From: Cryptomeria japonica
Taxonomy: Eukaryota > Streptophyta > Pinopsida > Cupressales > Cupressaceae
DNA length: 64,000 nt
Direction: 5' to 3'
Assembly (NCBI RefSeq): GCF_030272615.1
Contig: NC_081412.1
Location: 473,352,157-473,416,156 of the forward strand
The notes beneath the pieces are model-generated. The model was not told the origin of the DNA. It saw only the letters and a list, made by a program, of their open reading frames with translations, and did no database searches. Numbering within the stretch: position 1 is the first letter of the stretch; each line of letters opens with the position of its first letter. Positions 1-11,689 of this stretch are shown here, in pieces. The translations under genes were made by a program, and so were the position numbers.

Positions 1-1090
1 CTTCACCAGATTCTTTATGATCAACCTTCTAGATCCACTTCGGCTTCAATGTCTTATTCTTCGTCATCTTTACCACCCGGTTCATCTAGAGCCATAAAGA
101 AATTAATTTCTCTTTCTTTTTCATGGAACTCATCTTCTGATGCACTTTCTTCATCTGTGGCATCATCCTTAATAGTATATAAGCTATTATGCTTCCGGTT
201 GCTTCTTCTTCCTTGCCGGTAGACACTCCTTTCTTTGTATTTACCGATAGATCTTCCAAAACTTCTTTTCTCATCTCCACCGGTTTCATTATAAGGATAT
301 TTTGTAGCAAAGTGTCCAACTTTACCACAATTGAAGCATTTGAGTGGTAACTTTCCTTTATACTTGTTGGATCCTCTCTTGAGATTTCTAACAAAGCTTG
401 CTACCTCTGCATCTGAGTCTTCACTAGATCCTTTATGAGCAACCTCTTGCTTGCCCTTTTTGGTGGAGTTGAACACTACCTATTTCCTTGAAGTTGTTTC
501 ATAGGTTGTTCTTATTTCATAAGCTATTAGAGAGCCAAATAGTTCATCTATTGTGAAGGTCTTCAGATCCTTGACTTCCTCTATGGTAGAAACCTTAGTA
601 TCATACTTAGATGTGAGAGATCTAAGTACCTTCTTGACAATAATCTCATCAATAATTTCTTCTCCAAGTCCTCTGATGGTGTTCACAGTTTCATCTACTC
701 TGTGAAGGTATTCTGCAATATTTTCTTCATCTTTCATCTTGATGCCTTCAAGCCAACCTCTTAGTGATTGTAGCTTGGCCTCTTTAACTTTGACATCTGC
801 TTCAAATAATCTCTGCAATTTAACCCAAGTCTCCTTGGTGGATGCACAGTGCATGACCTTGACAAACTCATTATCAGACAACCCACTAAAGATAGCATGT
901 TTATCCTTTGCATTATTTTCACACTCCTTAGCATTCAGATTGGTGGGAGGAACACTAGGGACAATATACCCATTCTTGACAAACATCCACACATACAAAC
1001 CAAGAGAGGAAATATAGGTCTCCATTCTTCTACTCCAGAAGGCATAGCTAGATCCATCAAACATGGGGTTTTTTGAGGAGGCCGACTCAT
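1..1090 (-). pseudogene. copia gag (UBN2-type) with CCHC zinc knuckle, broken and partial
   Basis: The capsid part (1064-480 reading leftwards) has the copia gag pattern: FDGSSYAFWSRRME at the start, then ETWVKLQRLFEAD and a central MKDEENIAEYLHRVDE. A stop (TAG, 479-477) separates it in the same frame from the nucleocapsid part (476-54), which carries CFNCGKVGHFATKYPYNE. That is a CCHC knuckle whose last cysteine is tyrosine here. An upstream ATG at 1090 (start MSRPPQK) is one base out of frame with the rest, apparently from a one-base loss in an A run near 1072-1080. Another stop sits at 56-54, after which the homologous frame continues to the window edge. The product would package element RNA; this copy cannot make a full protein. 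Confidence 0.85.
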
Positions 1091-1160
1091 TTCTTGCCTT
1101 TGTGTTTTTTCACTAGAATCTACCCAAGGTACAAAAATCTTTAATCAACCTAGAACTTAA

Positions 1161-1172
1161 GCTCTGATACCA
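1161..1172 (-). other. Primer binding site of copia element B
   Basis: On the minus strand the bases read TGGTATCAGAGC, the classic plant copia site complementary to initiator tRNA-Met. It lies 5 bases beyond the CA end of the LTR, which places gag downstream on the minus strand. Confidence 0.9.
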
Positions 1173-1177
1173 ATTTT

Positions 1178-2897
1178 TGAACACAATGTACCACTGAGAG
1201 GGGGGTGAATCAGTGGTTCCTAAAATCTTTTCTTTTTAAACCAAGCTTGGAATACCGGTTATCAACCTAAACACTAAACCAACAAACTGGTAAGATAAGA
1301 GTGTATATCAAAAGAGATAAACACACAAATGCATAACCCACAACACCAGATGTTTGAGGAAAACCCTATATGGGAAAACCTTAGTGAGAAATGCTGTCAG
1401 AGTCTACTGCTCCAATCCAGCCTCAAAATGAAACAATCAGATTACAACAATTTAGGGTACCAACCCAAGGAGTAGCAACCCCTACTGATTTAGGGAATCA
1501 ACCCAAGGAGCACCAACCCCTGCACCAAGCTCCAACTCGATGTTATATAATGAAATACAATTTTGATACAGTGGTAGCACCTGGTTGCAAATGAGTTCTA
1601 CAATGCCTGATCAATGGATTTCTATCAGTTAACAAACTCTTCTTCTTCACTGGTTCTCACACTGCCGGTTATCATATTTCTCTCTTTGATCAATCACCGG
1701 TTACTCCCAGCCTTTCTTCTCTCTCTCTCTCTCTCAGCCTCACACTTCATAGTGTCACTCTTAGATGCCTTCCTAACCAATCACCCCTCACCAGTACGCT
1801 TGACTGTTAGAACTACAACAGTTTGCCAGTTACTTTGTCTCTATCGGTTAGACCCTCTTAATGGTTACTTGCTTACACACACTCTAACTCTCTGATAAAT
1901 AACTCTAAGGTAGATTATCTTTATTTCTCGGACTCTCTTTTCCTCAACCTCACATCAAGCATCAATTGATTTTAGTCTCGAGCTCACATATTTATCTTTT
2001 AGGGTTCCCACCAAAGCAACATTCAAATGATGTCGTGTTAGGTTTAACCTTCACCAACTCGATCTGTATTATATTTGATCAGATCTACTTTTCTAGAATG
2101 ATGAACTGCATGTCATCGATCAAAACCACCAACACCTCAGTTTTTGATGTATATTTTCTATTTTAGGATGTCTATGACATGCTTTTCTGTATTTCTCTAT
2201 CAAATGCCATTAATGGCTCCACTATTTCCATCAACAAGCAGGTACAATGATCATCTCTTCTTGCAGGGTCAATTCAATCATCTTTCCACCTTATCTTCAT
2301 CAAGGCACAATATTCTGCCATCCTCCCATGCTTTGTGGGTTCTTCCCTAAAGTGGACCTTCTTGCTGACTATTACGTTGATGAATACTTCATTGACCTTA
2401 GTGCGACTTCCACTTGGTTTCCACCTGCCATCCTTGTTGACATTCACCTATGCTCGGTTTTCTATGTCAGTTTGGCATCCTTCACTGACCAAGATTGACT
2501 ACAGGTTCAAATCACCTTACTGGTATAACTTAACTTCATCAGTGGGCCTTCATACTTGCTGACCTCTTCTCTATCAGTGGATCAACTTGGCCTTCCATCA
2601 AACATGGTTGTCCAACTACTCTGTCCATTTACCGGCAACATTAAACTTCTCTATGTATACTGGTTCACATCCTTTAGTTCTTCTTTTGCTTGCTTTCTTT
2701 TCCTTGCCAGTGGTCCTACTTTATCGATAGATGATGCATCTCATGTGTACTGGTAACCTACCTTCTATCTGCTTACCCACATATGGATTGAAATCATCAT
2801 GTTTTACTTCTCCCATATCGGTCACCACTTCTTACTAACCAGTGACCATGCCAAATCAATTGACATCAATGCCAACCTAATGCCAAAAATACCAACA
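1178..2897 (-). repeat. copia LTR shared by two tandem elements
   Basis: The segment has TG...CA ends (TGAACAC at 1178 and CCAACA ending at 2897 on the plus strand). On the minus strand it is preceded by the polypurine tract at 2911-2898 and followed by the tRNA-Met primer binding site at 1172-1161. It therefore acts both as the 3' LTR of the element on its right and as the 5' LTR of the element on its left. Its length is 1,720 bp. The short open frames inside it look fortuitous. Confidence 0.85.
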
Positions 2898-2911
2898 ATC
2901 TCCCCCTTTGG
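2898..2911 (-). other. Polypurine tract of copia element A
   Basis: On the minus strand CCAAAGGGGGAGAT immediately precedes the LTR start TGTTGG. This purine run primes plus-strand DNA synthesis and fixes the LTR boundary at 2897/2898. Confidence 0.85.
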
Positions 2912-3399
2912 CATTGATGTCAACTCACTGCAAGAATTCACATCGGTAGATTTATCCCCCTTTGACACAATGATAAAGGTTCAAGGTACTTCATTCTTCC
3001 CCCTTTGATTCATACTTATCTCCCCCTTAGTCAAATCTTTGCTTAGTAATTATAGTTGGTACTGAGACATAAAACCCTGAACTTTCCCTAGGGTCGGCAT
3101 GTGGTTAAAGAGGTATAGATGCTTCTATAAACTCCCCCTGAACCATATAAATCCTTACAAACTTAAGTGCATGAGGCAGGTGACACAACTCCCAACTTGT
3201 GTCTTAAGTACTCAAAATTTTTTACCGATAATGGTTTGGTGAAGATGTATGCCACTTGTTCTCCTATAGGGACATATTCCATCTTTACTTCCTATCATTC
3301 ACTCTTCTCTTAGAGAAAATGATACTTGATGGCTATATGCTTTGTCCTTGAATGCATCATCGGGTTCTTTGATATATTGATGTTACTTGAATTATCACA

Positions 3400-4784
3400 T
3401 CAGATGAGAATAGGATCAGAGATGTCCACATGTATGTCCTTGAGGGTTTTCTTCATCCAAAGCACCTGAGAGAAGCATGTAGCAACAACAATGTATTCTA
3501 CTTCAATAGTTGATAGGGAGACTGGATATTGCTTCTCTCTATGCCATGAGACCAACCGGTCACCTAGGAAGAATGTACCACCACTTATGCTCATTCGATC
3601 ATCAATAGAACCTGCCCAATCAGTATCAATATATGCTTCCAAGATGAATTCCCCTTGTTTAGGGTACCATAATCCATAACTGAGTGTCTCTTGCAGGTAC
3701 CTTAATTTTATGGTTATGACATTCATATGTGACTGCTTAGGTGTTTCTTGAAATCTAGCCACCATGTACTCGACCTGGACTATATCTTGTCTAGAAGAAG
3801 TAAGATAGTATAAGCTGCCTATCCTAGATCTATACAATGTTTGATCCACCATCGATAATTCATCATTCTTTCTTAATTTGTTTCCAGTCATCATCAGGGT
3901 ACTCACTGGTTTGCAGTCCTCCATTTGAAACTTCTTTAGCATGTCCTTTACATATTGGTTTGTGAGATAAATATTCCCTTATCTAGTTGTGATATTTGCA
4001 AACCAAGGAAGTATGTCAATTCTCCAAGCATTGACATCTCAAATTTTGACTGCATCTGATCAATAAAACTTTACAAAGAGTGTCCTTGTTGCCTCTAAAA
4101 ATGATGTCATCTACATACACAACCACAATGATCAAGTGATTTACATCTGCCTTGATGTATAGATTGGTGTCAACACTCCCCTTTTTCAATCCTTTCTACT
4201 TCAGATACTAATCTAGTCTTGAATACCATGCTCTAGGAGCCTGCTTTAAACCATACATAGATTTCTTCAATCGACACACAAAGGTTTCATTATCATGTAA
4301 CAAAAACCCTTTTGATTGCTCCATGTACACTTCTTCTTCCAAATTTACATTTAGGAAGGTCGATTTCACATCCATTTGATATACCTTATAACCCTTGTAG
4401 GCAAAAAAGGCTAGAAACATTCTAATTGCTTCTAATCTAGCCAACAGTGAAAATGTTTCTTCAAAATCAATGCCCTCTACTTGAGAGTAACCCTTGCAAA
4501 CAAGTCTATCTTTTTGCCTAACAATTTTACCTTCTTCATTCATCTTATTCCGATAGACCCATTTGGTGCCAATGATTCTTGTCTTTTGGTCTAGGGACTA
4601 ATTCCCAAGTCTTATTCTTCTCAATATGCTGCAACTTTTCTTCCATCACATCCATCTATTTCTGACTTTTGCGGGCCTCATTGAATGTTTTAGGTTCTAC
4701 TTCAATCATAACGCATAAATTGATTTGTTCATCATTTTGGACAAGTCTTCTCCTAGTTTGCACACTGTCACTTTTGTTACCTTA
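3400..4784 (-). pseudogene. copia reverse transcriptase and RNase H (broken)
   Basis: The RT N-terminal part (4543-4208) shows VCKGYSQVEGIDFEETF, the palm segment YQMDVKSTFLN (family usual: DVKSAFLNG) and KSMYGLKQAPRAWY. After a frame interruption the catalytic YVDD box is intact at 4117-4106. The RNase H part (3942-3400) has FQMEDCKPVST, YIDTDWAGS and LSTIEVEYI, matching copia RNase H. At least two frame breaks separate the blocks. The sequence between 3400 and the polypurine tract at 2911 continues the C-terminus in degraded form. Product role, known for the family: copying element RNA into DNA and removing the RNA strand. Confidence 0.9.
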
Positions 4785-5615
4785 AATCAGCTTTTCTGGG
4801 TGGTTTATTTGCACATACCGGTTAGGGACCTTTTTGGATGCTTCTTCTGGTTCATTGTGTGATTGAGCTTCTTCACCTTCATCACCAGAATCATCATACC
4901 GGTTTACCTGTGCTTGTCTTCCTTTATGCATATCCTCATCAACTCTTACATGCACATTCTTAATGACTCGTGTTAGCCTTTTGTTGTAGCACTTATATTC
5001 CTTATTGCTAGTTGAGTAACTGAGGAAGATTCCTTCATCACTTCTGGAATCAAAACAACCTAAACCATCCATATCTCTCTTGAAAAAATACTTACTTCCA
5101 AAAACCTTTATGTACTTGACTGATGATTTCCAGTTATAGTACAACTCATAAGGTGTCAATTTGTTGTTTATTCTTAGTTGAACTCAGATCAAGGTATATG
5201 CAACAGTATAAATCACTTCCTTCCAATACATGTACGACAAACTTGCCTCATTTAACATGGTTCTAGCCATCTCCTTGACTATCCTATTCTTCCCTTCTAC
5301 CACACCATTTTGTTGTGGTTTCTTCGGGGATGAATATTGCCTTCTGATTCCATGTCTTTTATAGTAATCTTCAAACTCATTTGATGTGAACTCTCCACCC
5401 TGGTCTGATCTTAGGCATTTCAGTTTGCACCCACTTTCCTTCTCTACCATCTTCCTAAAGATCTTGAATCTATCAAATGCTTGTGATTTATCTTGTAGGA
5501 AAGTGACCCATGTCATTCTTGAATAGTCATCAATGAAGAGCATAAAATATCTTTCGTCGGCAAGAGATCTTGTCCTAGTCGGACCACACAGATCTCTATG
5601 TACAATTTCAAGCGG
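4782..5615 (-). pseudogene. copia integrase core and C-terminal region (broken)
   Basis: The DDE core is readable at 5543-5184: first Asp in FIDDYSRMTWV, second Asp in LRSDQGGEFTS, and Glu in QQNGVVEGKNRIV. The following frame (5159-4782) carries MTPYELYYNWKSSVKYIKVFGSKYF, the conserved copia block after the core, and then an acidic linker. A stop separates the blocks and another separates the core from the upstream zinc-binding region. In an active element this enzyme inserts the cDNA. Confidence 0.88.
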
Positions 5616-5618
5616 TCT

Positions 5619-6362
5619 TTAGGTTTTGTGTTCTTTTGTCTTGAAGCTCAATTTAGTCTTCTTCCCTTTCACACAATCATCACAAAATGTGCTCATTGGT
5701 TTGATAATTAGTGGTATATTTCTTACATACCCCTTTTTACTTACTACAACTAGATCATCAAAATTTATGTGGCCTAATCTTCTGTGCCACAAAAAACTTT
5801 CATCCACTTGTCCCAACATACATTGGGATTCAAAAAATTCTTTTAGATTGTATACATTATCATCTTTCCTCTTGCCTTTGGCTACAATCTGACCGATACT
5901 CTTGTTTTTTATCTTACAACCGGTAGAATCAAAGGTGAATTTATAACCTTTGTCACACATCTGACTCACACTCAACAAATTTTGCTTTAGGACTTCCACA
6001 AAATATACATCATGTGCTTTGATTTTTCCATCAATGTTTAGATTACCTTTTCCCTTTATTTTGATGGATGAGCTGTCTCCAAATCTCACTGAACCATCAT
6101 TCCAATCTTCAAGCTTGATAAATTTATTTTTATCACCAATCATGTGGTCGGAACAACCACTGTCTACAACCCATAGATTTCCTCTTTCGGCATGTTGGGC
6201 AGTCTGCATTATCTGACTTGATTCTGCTTTGTCCTTCTCTTTCTCAACCCAAACCAGTTGAGTTTCCTTCTTCTTATCAGCTGCAACTTTGTGCTCTAAT
6301 TTGGCTACTGGTTCCTGATCAGGATTTGTCCTCTTCGGTTTGATTTTCCTTTTCTTGCACAA
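5619..6362 (-). pseudogene. copia protease and GAG-pre-integrase domain
   Basis: This 247-residue open frame starts with a lysine-rich linker. It then shows the aspartic protease active site in NLWVVDSGCSDHMIGD, and then the GAG-pre-integrase zinc region with LWHRRLGHINFDDL and FCDDCVKGK (H-H-C-C ligands present). It reads straight into the integrase core after an interruption near 5600. The frame is cut from gag on its 5' side by stops around 6363-6400. Confidence 0.88.
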
Positions 6363-7787
6363 ATTTTCTATATGTGAAAACTCTTAACAGTTATAGTATT
6401 TCACATTTACATTGAAAAATGAATCTTTGTAACTATTGTAGGACGCTACTTTACTCTTCCTACATTATAAACTCTTATGACTAAATCCATTGCACTGATA
6501 ACGATCAACATTCATATCCCAGAGTGCATTAAATGGATTTCTACTTTGATAACTCATAGTGGGATTATTGATTAATCTACAATAAGCTAACCTATGTCCA
6601 AATTTGTTACATCGATAATAGTAACCATGAAAGTTTGAAACATACCATTTAGGTTGCGTTGGTCCTTTAAATGTCTATCTCACTAGGGGTCTTCCTTTCA
6701 TTCTGCTAACTCTCGTGAATTCTTCATGATCAACTCTTGCATTTCTCTTAAGATCTGCATTCTGGTACATTGAGTGTGGCCTCCAGTTCATTGATTATGT
6801 GTACTAGTTTGTTTGGCGGTTTCTAAAAGCTTTTGCATAAGTCTTTTTATCGGTATCCTTTCTTACTACGAATGTCTTCTTCTCTTCACCTTCACTAGAA
6901 GAAGTAAACTGTATCTCCTTACCGGACGTGTCTTCACTGTTTGAACTTTGTCCTTCTTCAAATCCTTAGCCACCGATATCTTTAGATTTCTTCTATTTGC
7001 TCAACATCTTGTCTAAGGATTTTGTGCTACCCTCATATTTGCTCCTCATTTTCAGTTCATCCTTACTCTCTTCAAGTTCTTTTCTGAGTTTCACTATTTT
7101 TGCTTCTTGATCTTGATGCTCCTTTTCCATCTTCATCAGATTAGAGGATGTAACTTCACATATCCTCTTGGCTTCTTTCAACTGGAGTTTCAAGTCAGAT
7201 ATAACGTGATTGGACTCATCTAGGGATTGCTTCAAGAGACCTTGTTCTTCTGTTATAGAAAGCGTGACCTTCTTAAGTTCTATTCTTGTCTTCTTAACTC
7301 CTCAGGAGCACTTATGAGCTCACCTTCTAGATCCACTTTGGCTTCAATATCTTCTTCTACCTCATCTTCACTAACTGGTTCATCTAGAGCCATAGAGATA
7401 TTAATTTTTCTTTCATTTTCATGGCAATCATCTTCTGATGCACTTTCTTCATCTGTGGCATCATTGTTAATAGTATATAAGCTATTATGCTTCCGATAGC
7501 TTCTTCTTCCTTGCCGGTAGACATTCCTTTCTTTGTCTTTACCGACAGATCTACCAAAACTTCTTTTCTCATCTCCACCAGTTTCATTATAAGGACATTT
7601 TACAGCAAAGTGTCCAACTTTACCATAGTTGAAGCATTTGAGTGGTAACTTTCCTCTATACTTGTCGGATCCTCTTTTGAGATTTCTGACAGTTTTCTAC
7701 CTTTGCATCTGAGTCTTCACTGGATCCTTACTGATCAACCTCTTCACCCTTTTTGGTGGAGTTGAATGCTTCTTCTTTCCTTGCAGA
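6363..7787 (-). pseudogene. copia gag C-terminal part: zinc knuckle, coiled coil, second knuckle region
   Basis: From right to left the frame pieces give a first knuckle KCFNYGKVGHFAVKC near 7640-7590 (second Cys replaced by Tyr), an acidic stretch, and a Leu/Lys/Glu-rich predicted coiled coil at 7235-6993. Two more knuckle-like blocks then follow around 6640-6490 (YRCNKFGHRLAYC and YQCNGFSHKS). The segment 7310-7770 closely matches element B at 30-460. Similarity to B ends near 7787, so the capsid and 5' LTR are missing. Many stops are present. Confidence 0.75.
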
Positions 7788-8769
7788 CAGGATATAGATG
7801 GGGTACTTCGATTGCTGAGATTTTGAATAGACCCCTTATTGGTAAGTTTTTTTGAACTTTTCACCAGATTCCTAGTCTCTATACTCGTATTTACAATCCA
7901 CATTTTGATTCTCAATCTGCGTAAGTTTTCCCCTTTATAGATTAACTTCCCCTCTATTATGTTGGAGTATATATATTTGGAATTGATTGAGATTTTGGCT
8001 AATCAAATGGGGATTTTTCTTAAACACAATCTTAGGCCTTTTGAACACACTTATCTTCCCATTCAAATGTGTTTGCTTTTAGATATACAAAAAAAACTTC
8101 CCCTAAGTCTCTTTTTATATAGTCAAAGTTTGGAGTATGTTCTCAAAAGATAGCCATTTAGACTCCACAACAGGTTATCGGTTACGGTGTTCATAGTTTG
8201 GGTTATTTTACTTCCGACTGTAAGTCATCTTGTGAGGGAGAAAGTATAGTGTGTCAGGATCCAGAGTCAAATGCTCTTCTTTGCTCAAAAATCCCAAGAA
8301 TGGAGGTGGTTCCGGTAGCCCCTATTTTAGTTTTATCTTTTTCTCATAGTGGTAGCCTTATTAAAGCCTGCAAGGTCATATTTTCTCTTTAATAGATTCT
8401 ATTTTGGACCAACTTATTTGTTAGTCATCACTTGAGATAGGAGTCAAATGTTTTATTGGGCAGATTACATCAATAATTTAAATCGTTCAGATTTCAGTAT
8501 TTGTAGTCGAGGATTAATGAAGGTTGCGGTAATAATAATTTGGGCCATGGTTTTGATCTTACTTCTTCAACACCATTAGTATCCCTTACTTTGAGTGAGA
8601 ATGTGGTGGGGCATTCCCATCCTTGCACTAAGCATTTCTACAGTTACCGAAAAATGGTTATCCTACATAATCAGAGGATGATAAATTATCTTCTTTTGGA
8701 TGACCTCAAAGCACCTTTTCTGGTAGGTGCTTTCAATCATATTGTATGTGACAGTCTTTTTAAAACTTT
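7788..8769. other. Junction and unassigned sequence
   Basis: Copia similarity ends near 7787. The next kilobase has no recognisable coding motif apart from a short plus-strand frame at 8198-8392 (CKSSCEGESIVC) that could be a decayed gag piece. I see no LTR start or primer binding site here for the gypsy remains that follow, so their 5' end appears to be lost. Confidence 0.5.
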
Positions 8770-10070
8770 TTGTCAAATAATAGAGGAGGCTGTAATCAAG
8801 TGTTAGCAGAAGAATTTTACTCTACTAAACCTTCCTCACATGTTCCCAAACCATCTTTGATCAATATGATAACTGTGAATGGTTATGAAACACCTAATAA
8901 ACCCCTTTTCACAGTTGAAGGTGCTAATACTCTTCAAAATTCTCAACCTCTTAACAAGCCTATCTTTGTGGTTCAAGGTGGTTATAGTAATGATGCCTTT
9001 TTCACTCCTAACAAACTAGTTATTACCGTGCAAGCAGGATATACCACTAAGAGTCCTTATGGGTATGCTAAATAGATTACGGGAGAGAGTTCCAATTCAG
9101 TTGCCTGCACATATAATATGAGCAACAATAGGTAACATAATCCTGCTCGGATTATCCCTTCTTCACTTCCTACTTCTCAACCTATTTGTTCCACCAGCAC
9201 CTCGTATCTCACAAACTCTTTGTAAGGAGTATGATCTTATTGAACAACTTAAAGCTACTCTTTCTAAGATATCTCTTTGGGATTTGATTCAAACTTCATC
9301 AGCACATCATGAAATGTTACAAGATTCTTTAAAGAGATTAGATGTCCCACCCATAGTGACACCTAATAATATAACTACTTTGATTGATCACATGAAAGAA
9401 TCTAAAGATCAAATTGTATTCACACAAGAAGAGTTACCCTCCCATGAGATTCATCACCAATATGATCCTCTTATGATTGTTGTTCTTATCAATAGTAATG
9501 CTATAATAATAACCTTAATGGACAATGGATATGGCCTTAGCATAAGATTAAAGTGGATCGTTCTCTTATTCAACCTGATTCTCTTACTATCCGTTGCTTT
9601 GATAATGTTGCTAGATATTCTTTAGGTACTATAACCTTGCCTATTAAGGTGGGACCTATTATTTTACCTACACCTATTCATGTCGTGCCTAATAAGCTTA
9701 CCTACAATATTCTATTAGGACGACCTTGGATTAATTATATGCAAGATGTCTTACATCTACTTTGCATAAGAAACTTAAGTTCATCTACAACAATAAGATT
9801 TATACTTTGTTTGCTGATACCAATTTACAAGCTCCATTACAAACCTCATCTTCTTGTTCAGCAACTTCTAATTCTTCTAAAAATACTCCTACATCTTCAA
9901 GTATGCCTATTTCCTTGACTACTCTTGATTCTTCTTCCACTCACACTGAATCAACGTCTCCTCCTAAGCATACTTTTTCACCAGAAAAAGTGCTCTTGGA
10001 GGACAATTGGGGGTCCTTAGATTTTACGATTGCCTTTGTAGGAGAATACAAAGTCTCTCCAAGATAACCT
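8770..10070 (+). pseudogene. Ty3/gypsy gag end and protease (decayed)
   Basis: The frame at 8770-9075 has three imperfect repeats of a KPLFTVEG / KPIFVVQG / NKLVITVQ type, probably gag or linker. The protease is recognisable in pieces: LMDNGYGLSI near 9517-9546 stands where the family has a DNGS-type active site, followed in a shifted frame by the conserved tail NILLGRPWINYM (about 9706-9740). After a further frame change comes STLHKKLKFIYNN (about 9756-9795). This tail is typical of Athila/Tat-type gypsy proteases. A serine/threonine-rich linker follows (9840-9990). At least two frameshifts are needed to read it. Confidence 0.7.
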
Positions 10071-10795
10071 AAGACTAAAAGTGAAGATATGGTGGAACTA
10101 AAAAGCAACCCACTTTGTCTAAACAACTAGGTAACAATTTTGTGGCTGCTTCTAATTCAGACCTATATAGAATCTTCTTCTAATTCATCTAATTATGTCA
10201 TTGAGACCTACGAGGCCCCACCATCTCTTTCCAATTTGGCATCCCTTTATGGACTGGGTTTTCACATTTTAGCTAATAGTGGATATAATGACAATGGTTG
10301 TGGCACAAATGAACAAGGGACTAAAGTTCCTTTAGAAAATAACATACGTGAAGCTTCATTTGGACTTGGATATAATTCTTCAAAGCCTAGAAAGGCTTCG
10401 AAAGGACCATCTATCAATGTCAGGGCTATATTTAGTAGTGATGATGACTTCCTTTCAATTAGATCATCCTCTACATCTCTCAACACTCATCACATTCATA
10501 AGGAGACCATTGGGGTTGACAAGTCTCTTTATGAATCTCCCCAAGAGATTTGCAATCTCACTTATGTGGCTTTACCTTTTATTCATACACTCTCTTTTAT
10601 AAATAAGGTTCTAATGAATTATACTTATATCCCTCCCCTAAGGTTTATTTTATGTATGATGATATTTGTGTGCAAGAGGAGCGTGACTTGGTGGCTTATT
10701 TTTCTCCTACAAACTGCTTTCTTCATCAAAACATTTCAATACTTATCATCTTATACATTTTTTTTCTCTAATTGATGGTAGAGCATTTAACATGT
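10071..10795 (+). pseudogene. Ty3/gypsy protease-RT spacer with G-patch-like motif
   Basis: The open frame at 10140-10775 encodes a serine-rich, low-complexity protein with SFGLGYNSSKP near 10355-10390. The Tat element at 50600 also has a short GLGF motif in its protease-RT spacer, so this is most likely the corresponding spacer of the older gypsy element. No catalytic domain is present. The frame closes at 10773-10775, 21 bases before a ~360-bp repeated segment begins. Confidence 0.5.
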
Positions 10796-11153
10796 CATAT
10801 TCAAATTCTTCATCCAATATATCATATATTTAAAGGACATTAGTGGTTATTATGTTTCTCTTTACCATATGACATTGGTAGCTTATCTATTTGGGGCTCA
10901 TTGTCATTCATGATAGTACAATTTCTTGTACAATCATACTCTGGAAAGCAACATAATAGCCTATGTTTGTCGCATCTCTTGTCTCTATGGGGGCAAGAAT
11001 TAAATTTTAAACTTCTCTCCTTTAGATTAAAACTTTCCCCTTTTTGAAGTAGTGTCTTCTATAAGGATCTCTTATTCGATTGTAGAGGTGTATATCCCTA
11101 TTAGGAATTGCCTCTCTCGTATTGGAACAAGTATCCCTAATAAGATCTAAAGT
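10796..11153 (+). repeat. Direct repeat, copy 1 (~360 bp)
   Basis: This segment matches 15569-15931 almost base for base, from CATATTCAAATT to GTATCCCTAATAAG, with scattered substitutions. It lies between the protease-spacer remains and the RT remains. The second copy lies after the 14990 LTR start. It may be the 3' untranslated part of one gypsy family present twice. Confidence 0.8.
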
Positions 11154-11689
11154 ATAAGTTGTAGTGGGATACTTTGAAACTCTTTAATTCTTTCTTCATA
11201 GACTAATTGGAAAGGTCAAAGAATGTAATGACAAAATTTTTAGGCAACATTGTTTTGAGAAGTAATGGTATTACATTGGTAGGGATATCTAAGGTGGAAA
11301 TCAAGACAAAGCCTTTGTATTAGAGAATAGTTGTAGTTAGCAAGTATTCAATGATGATGATGATTTGTTGAGATTCCTCTAATGTATATATGTGTACCAT
11401 ACATAATAGATTGAATTCGATGATTTTGTGGAATTTTTCGATTGTAAAGAGGCTGTATTTGGAAATGAAGTAATTCAGTTAAAGGCAAACAAAATTCCCA
11501 AAGGACTAGTTTCTCTCCAAAGAGTTTTTTGATAATAAGATAGTAGCTTATTGAAACCCTCACCAATTCATAAAGAGAATATAAAGAAGTTAACCTAGGG
11601 ATTGAGGCTTCATCTAAAAAGGTTTATATTAGTAAGAAGATCAGTCCTACAATTAGAACAATGCTTATAACCTTGTTAAGGAAATATAA
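11154..11689. other. No gene seen
   Basis: AT-rich sequence between a direct repeat and decayed RT. No motif or usable frame was recognised on either strand. Confidence 0.5.

Larger units (their letters stand above)
1..2897 (-). mobile_element. Ty1/copia element B (5' part: LTR, PBS, gag)
   Basis: Read on the minus strand this is an LTR (2897 to 1178), a primer binding site (1172-1161) and then gag (1090 to beyond base 1). The remainder of the element lies outside the window to the left. Its 5' LTR is also the 3' LTR of the copia element at 2898-7787, because a polypurine tract lies directly on the other side. The gag zinc-knuckle part (about 30-460) is closely similar to 7310-7770, so both belong to one family. 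The coding part is interrupted by stops and a frameshift. Confidence 0.8.
2898..7787 (-). mobile_element. Ty1/copia element A (gag-pol, 5'-truncated)
   Basis: In minus-strand order: nucleocapsid, coiled coil, extra zinc knuckles, protease, GAG-pre-integrase, integrase, RT, RNase H and polypurine tract. That is the Ty1/copia order with integrase before RT. The 5' LTR, primer binding site and capsid are absent; similarity to element B stops near 7787, where unrelated sequence begins. Stops and frameshifts throughout make it defective. Confidence 0.85.

Noticed and set aside
739-1076. Plus-strand ORFs opposite gag
   Set aside because: They are antisense to clear copia gag coding sequence.
1391-3008. 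Series of plus-strand ORFs of 60-90 codons
   Set aside because: They lie inside the copia LTR or run over its right edge, are leucine/serine-rich because of pyrimidine-rich sequence, and show no family motif.
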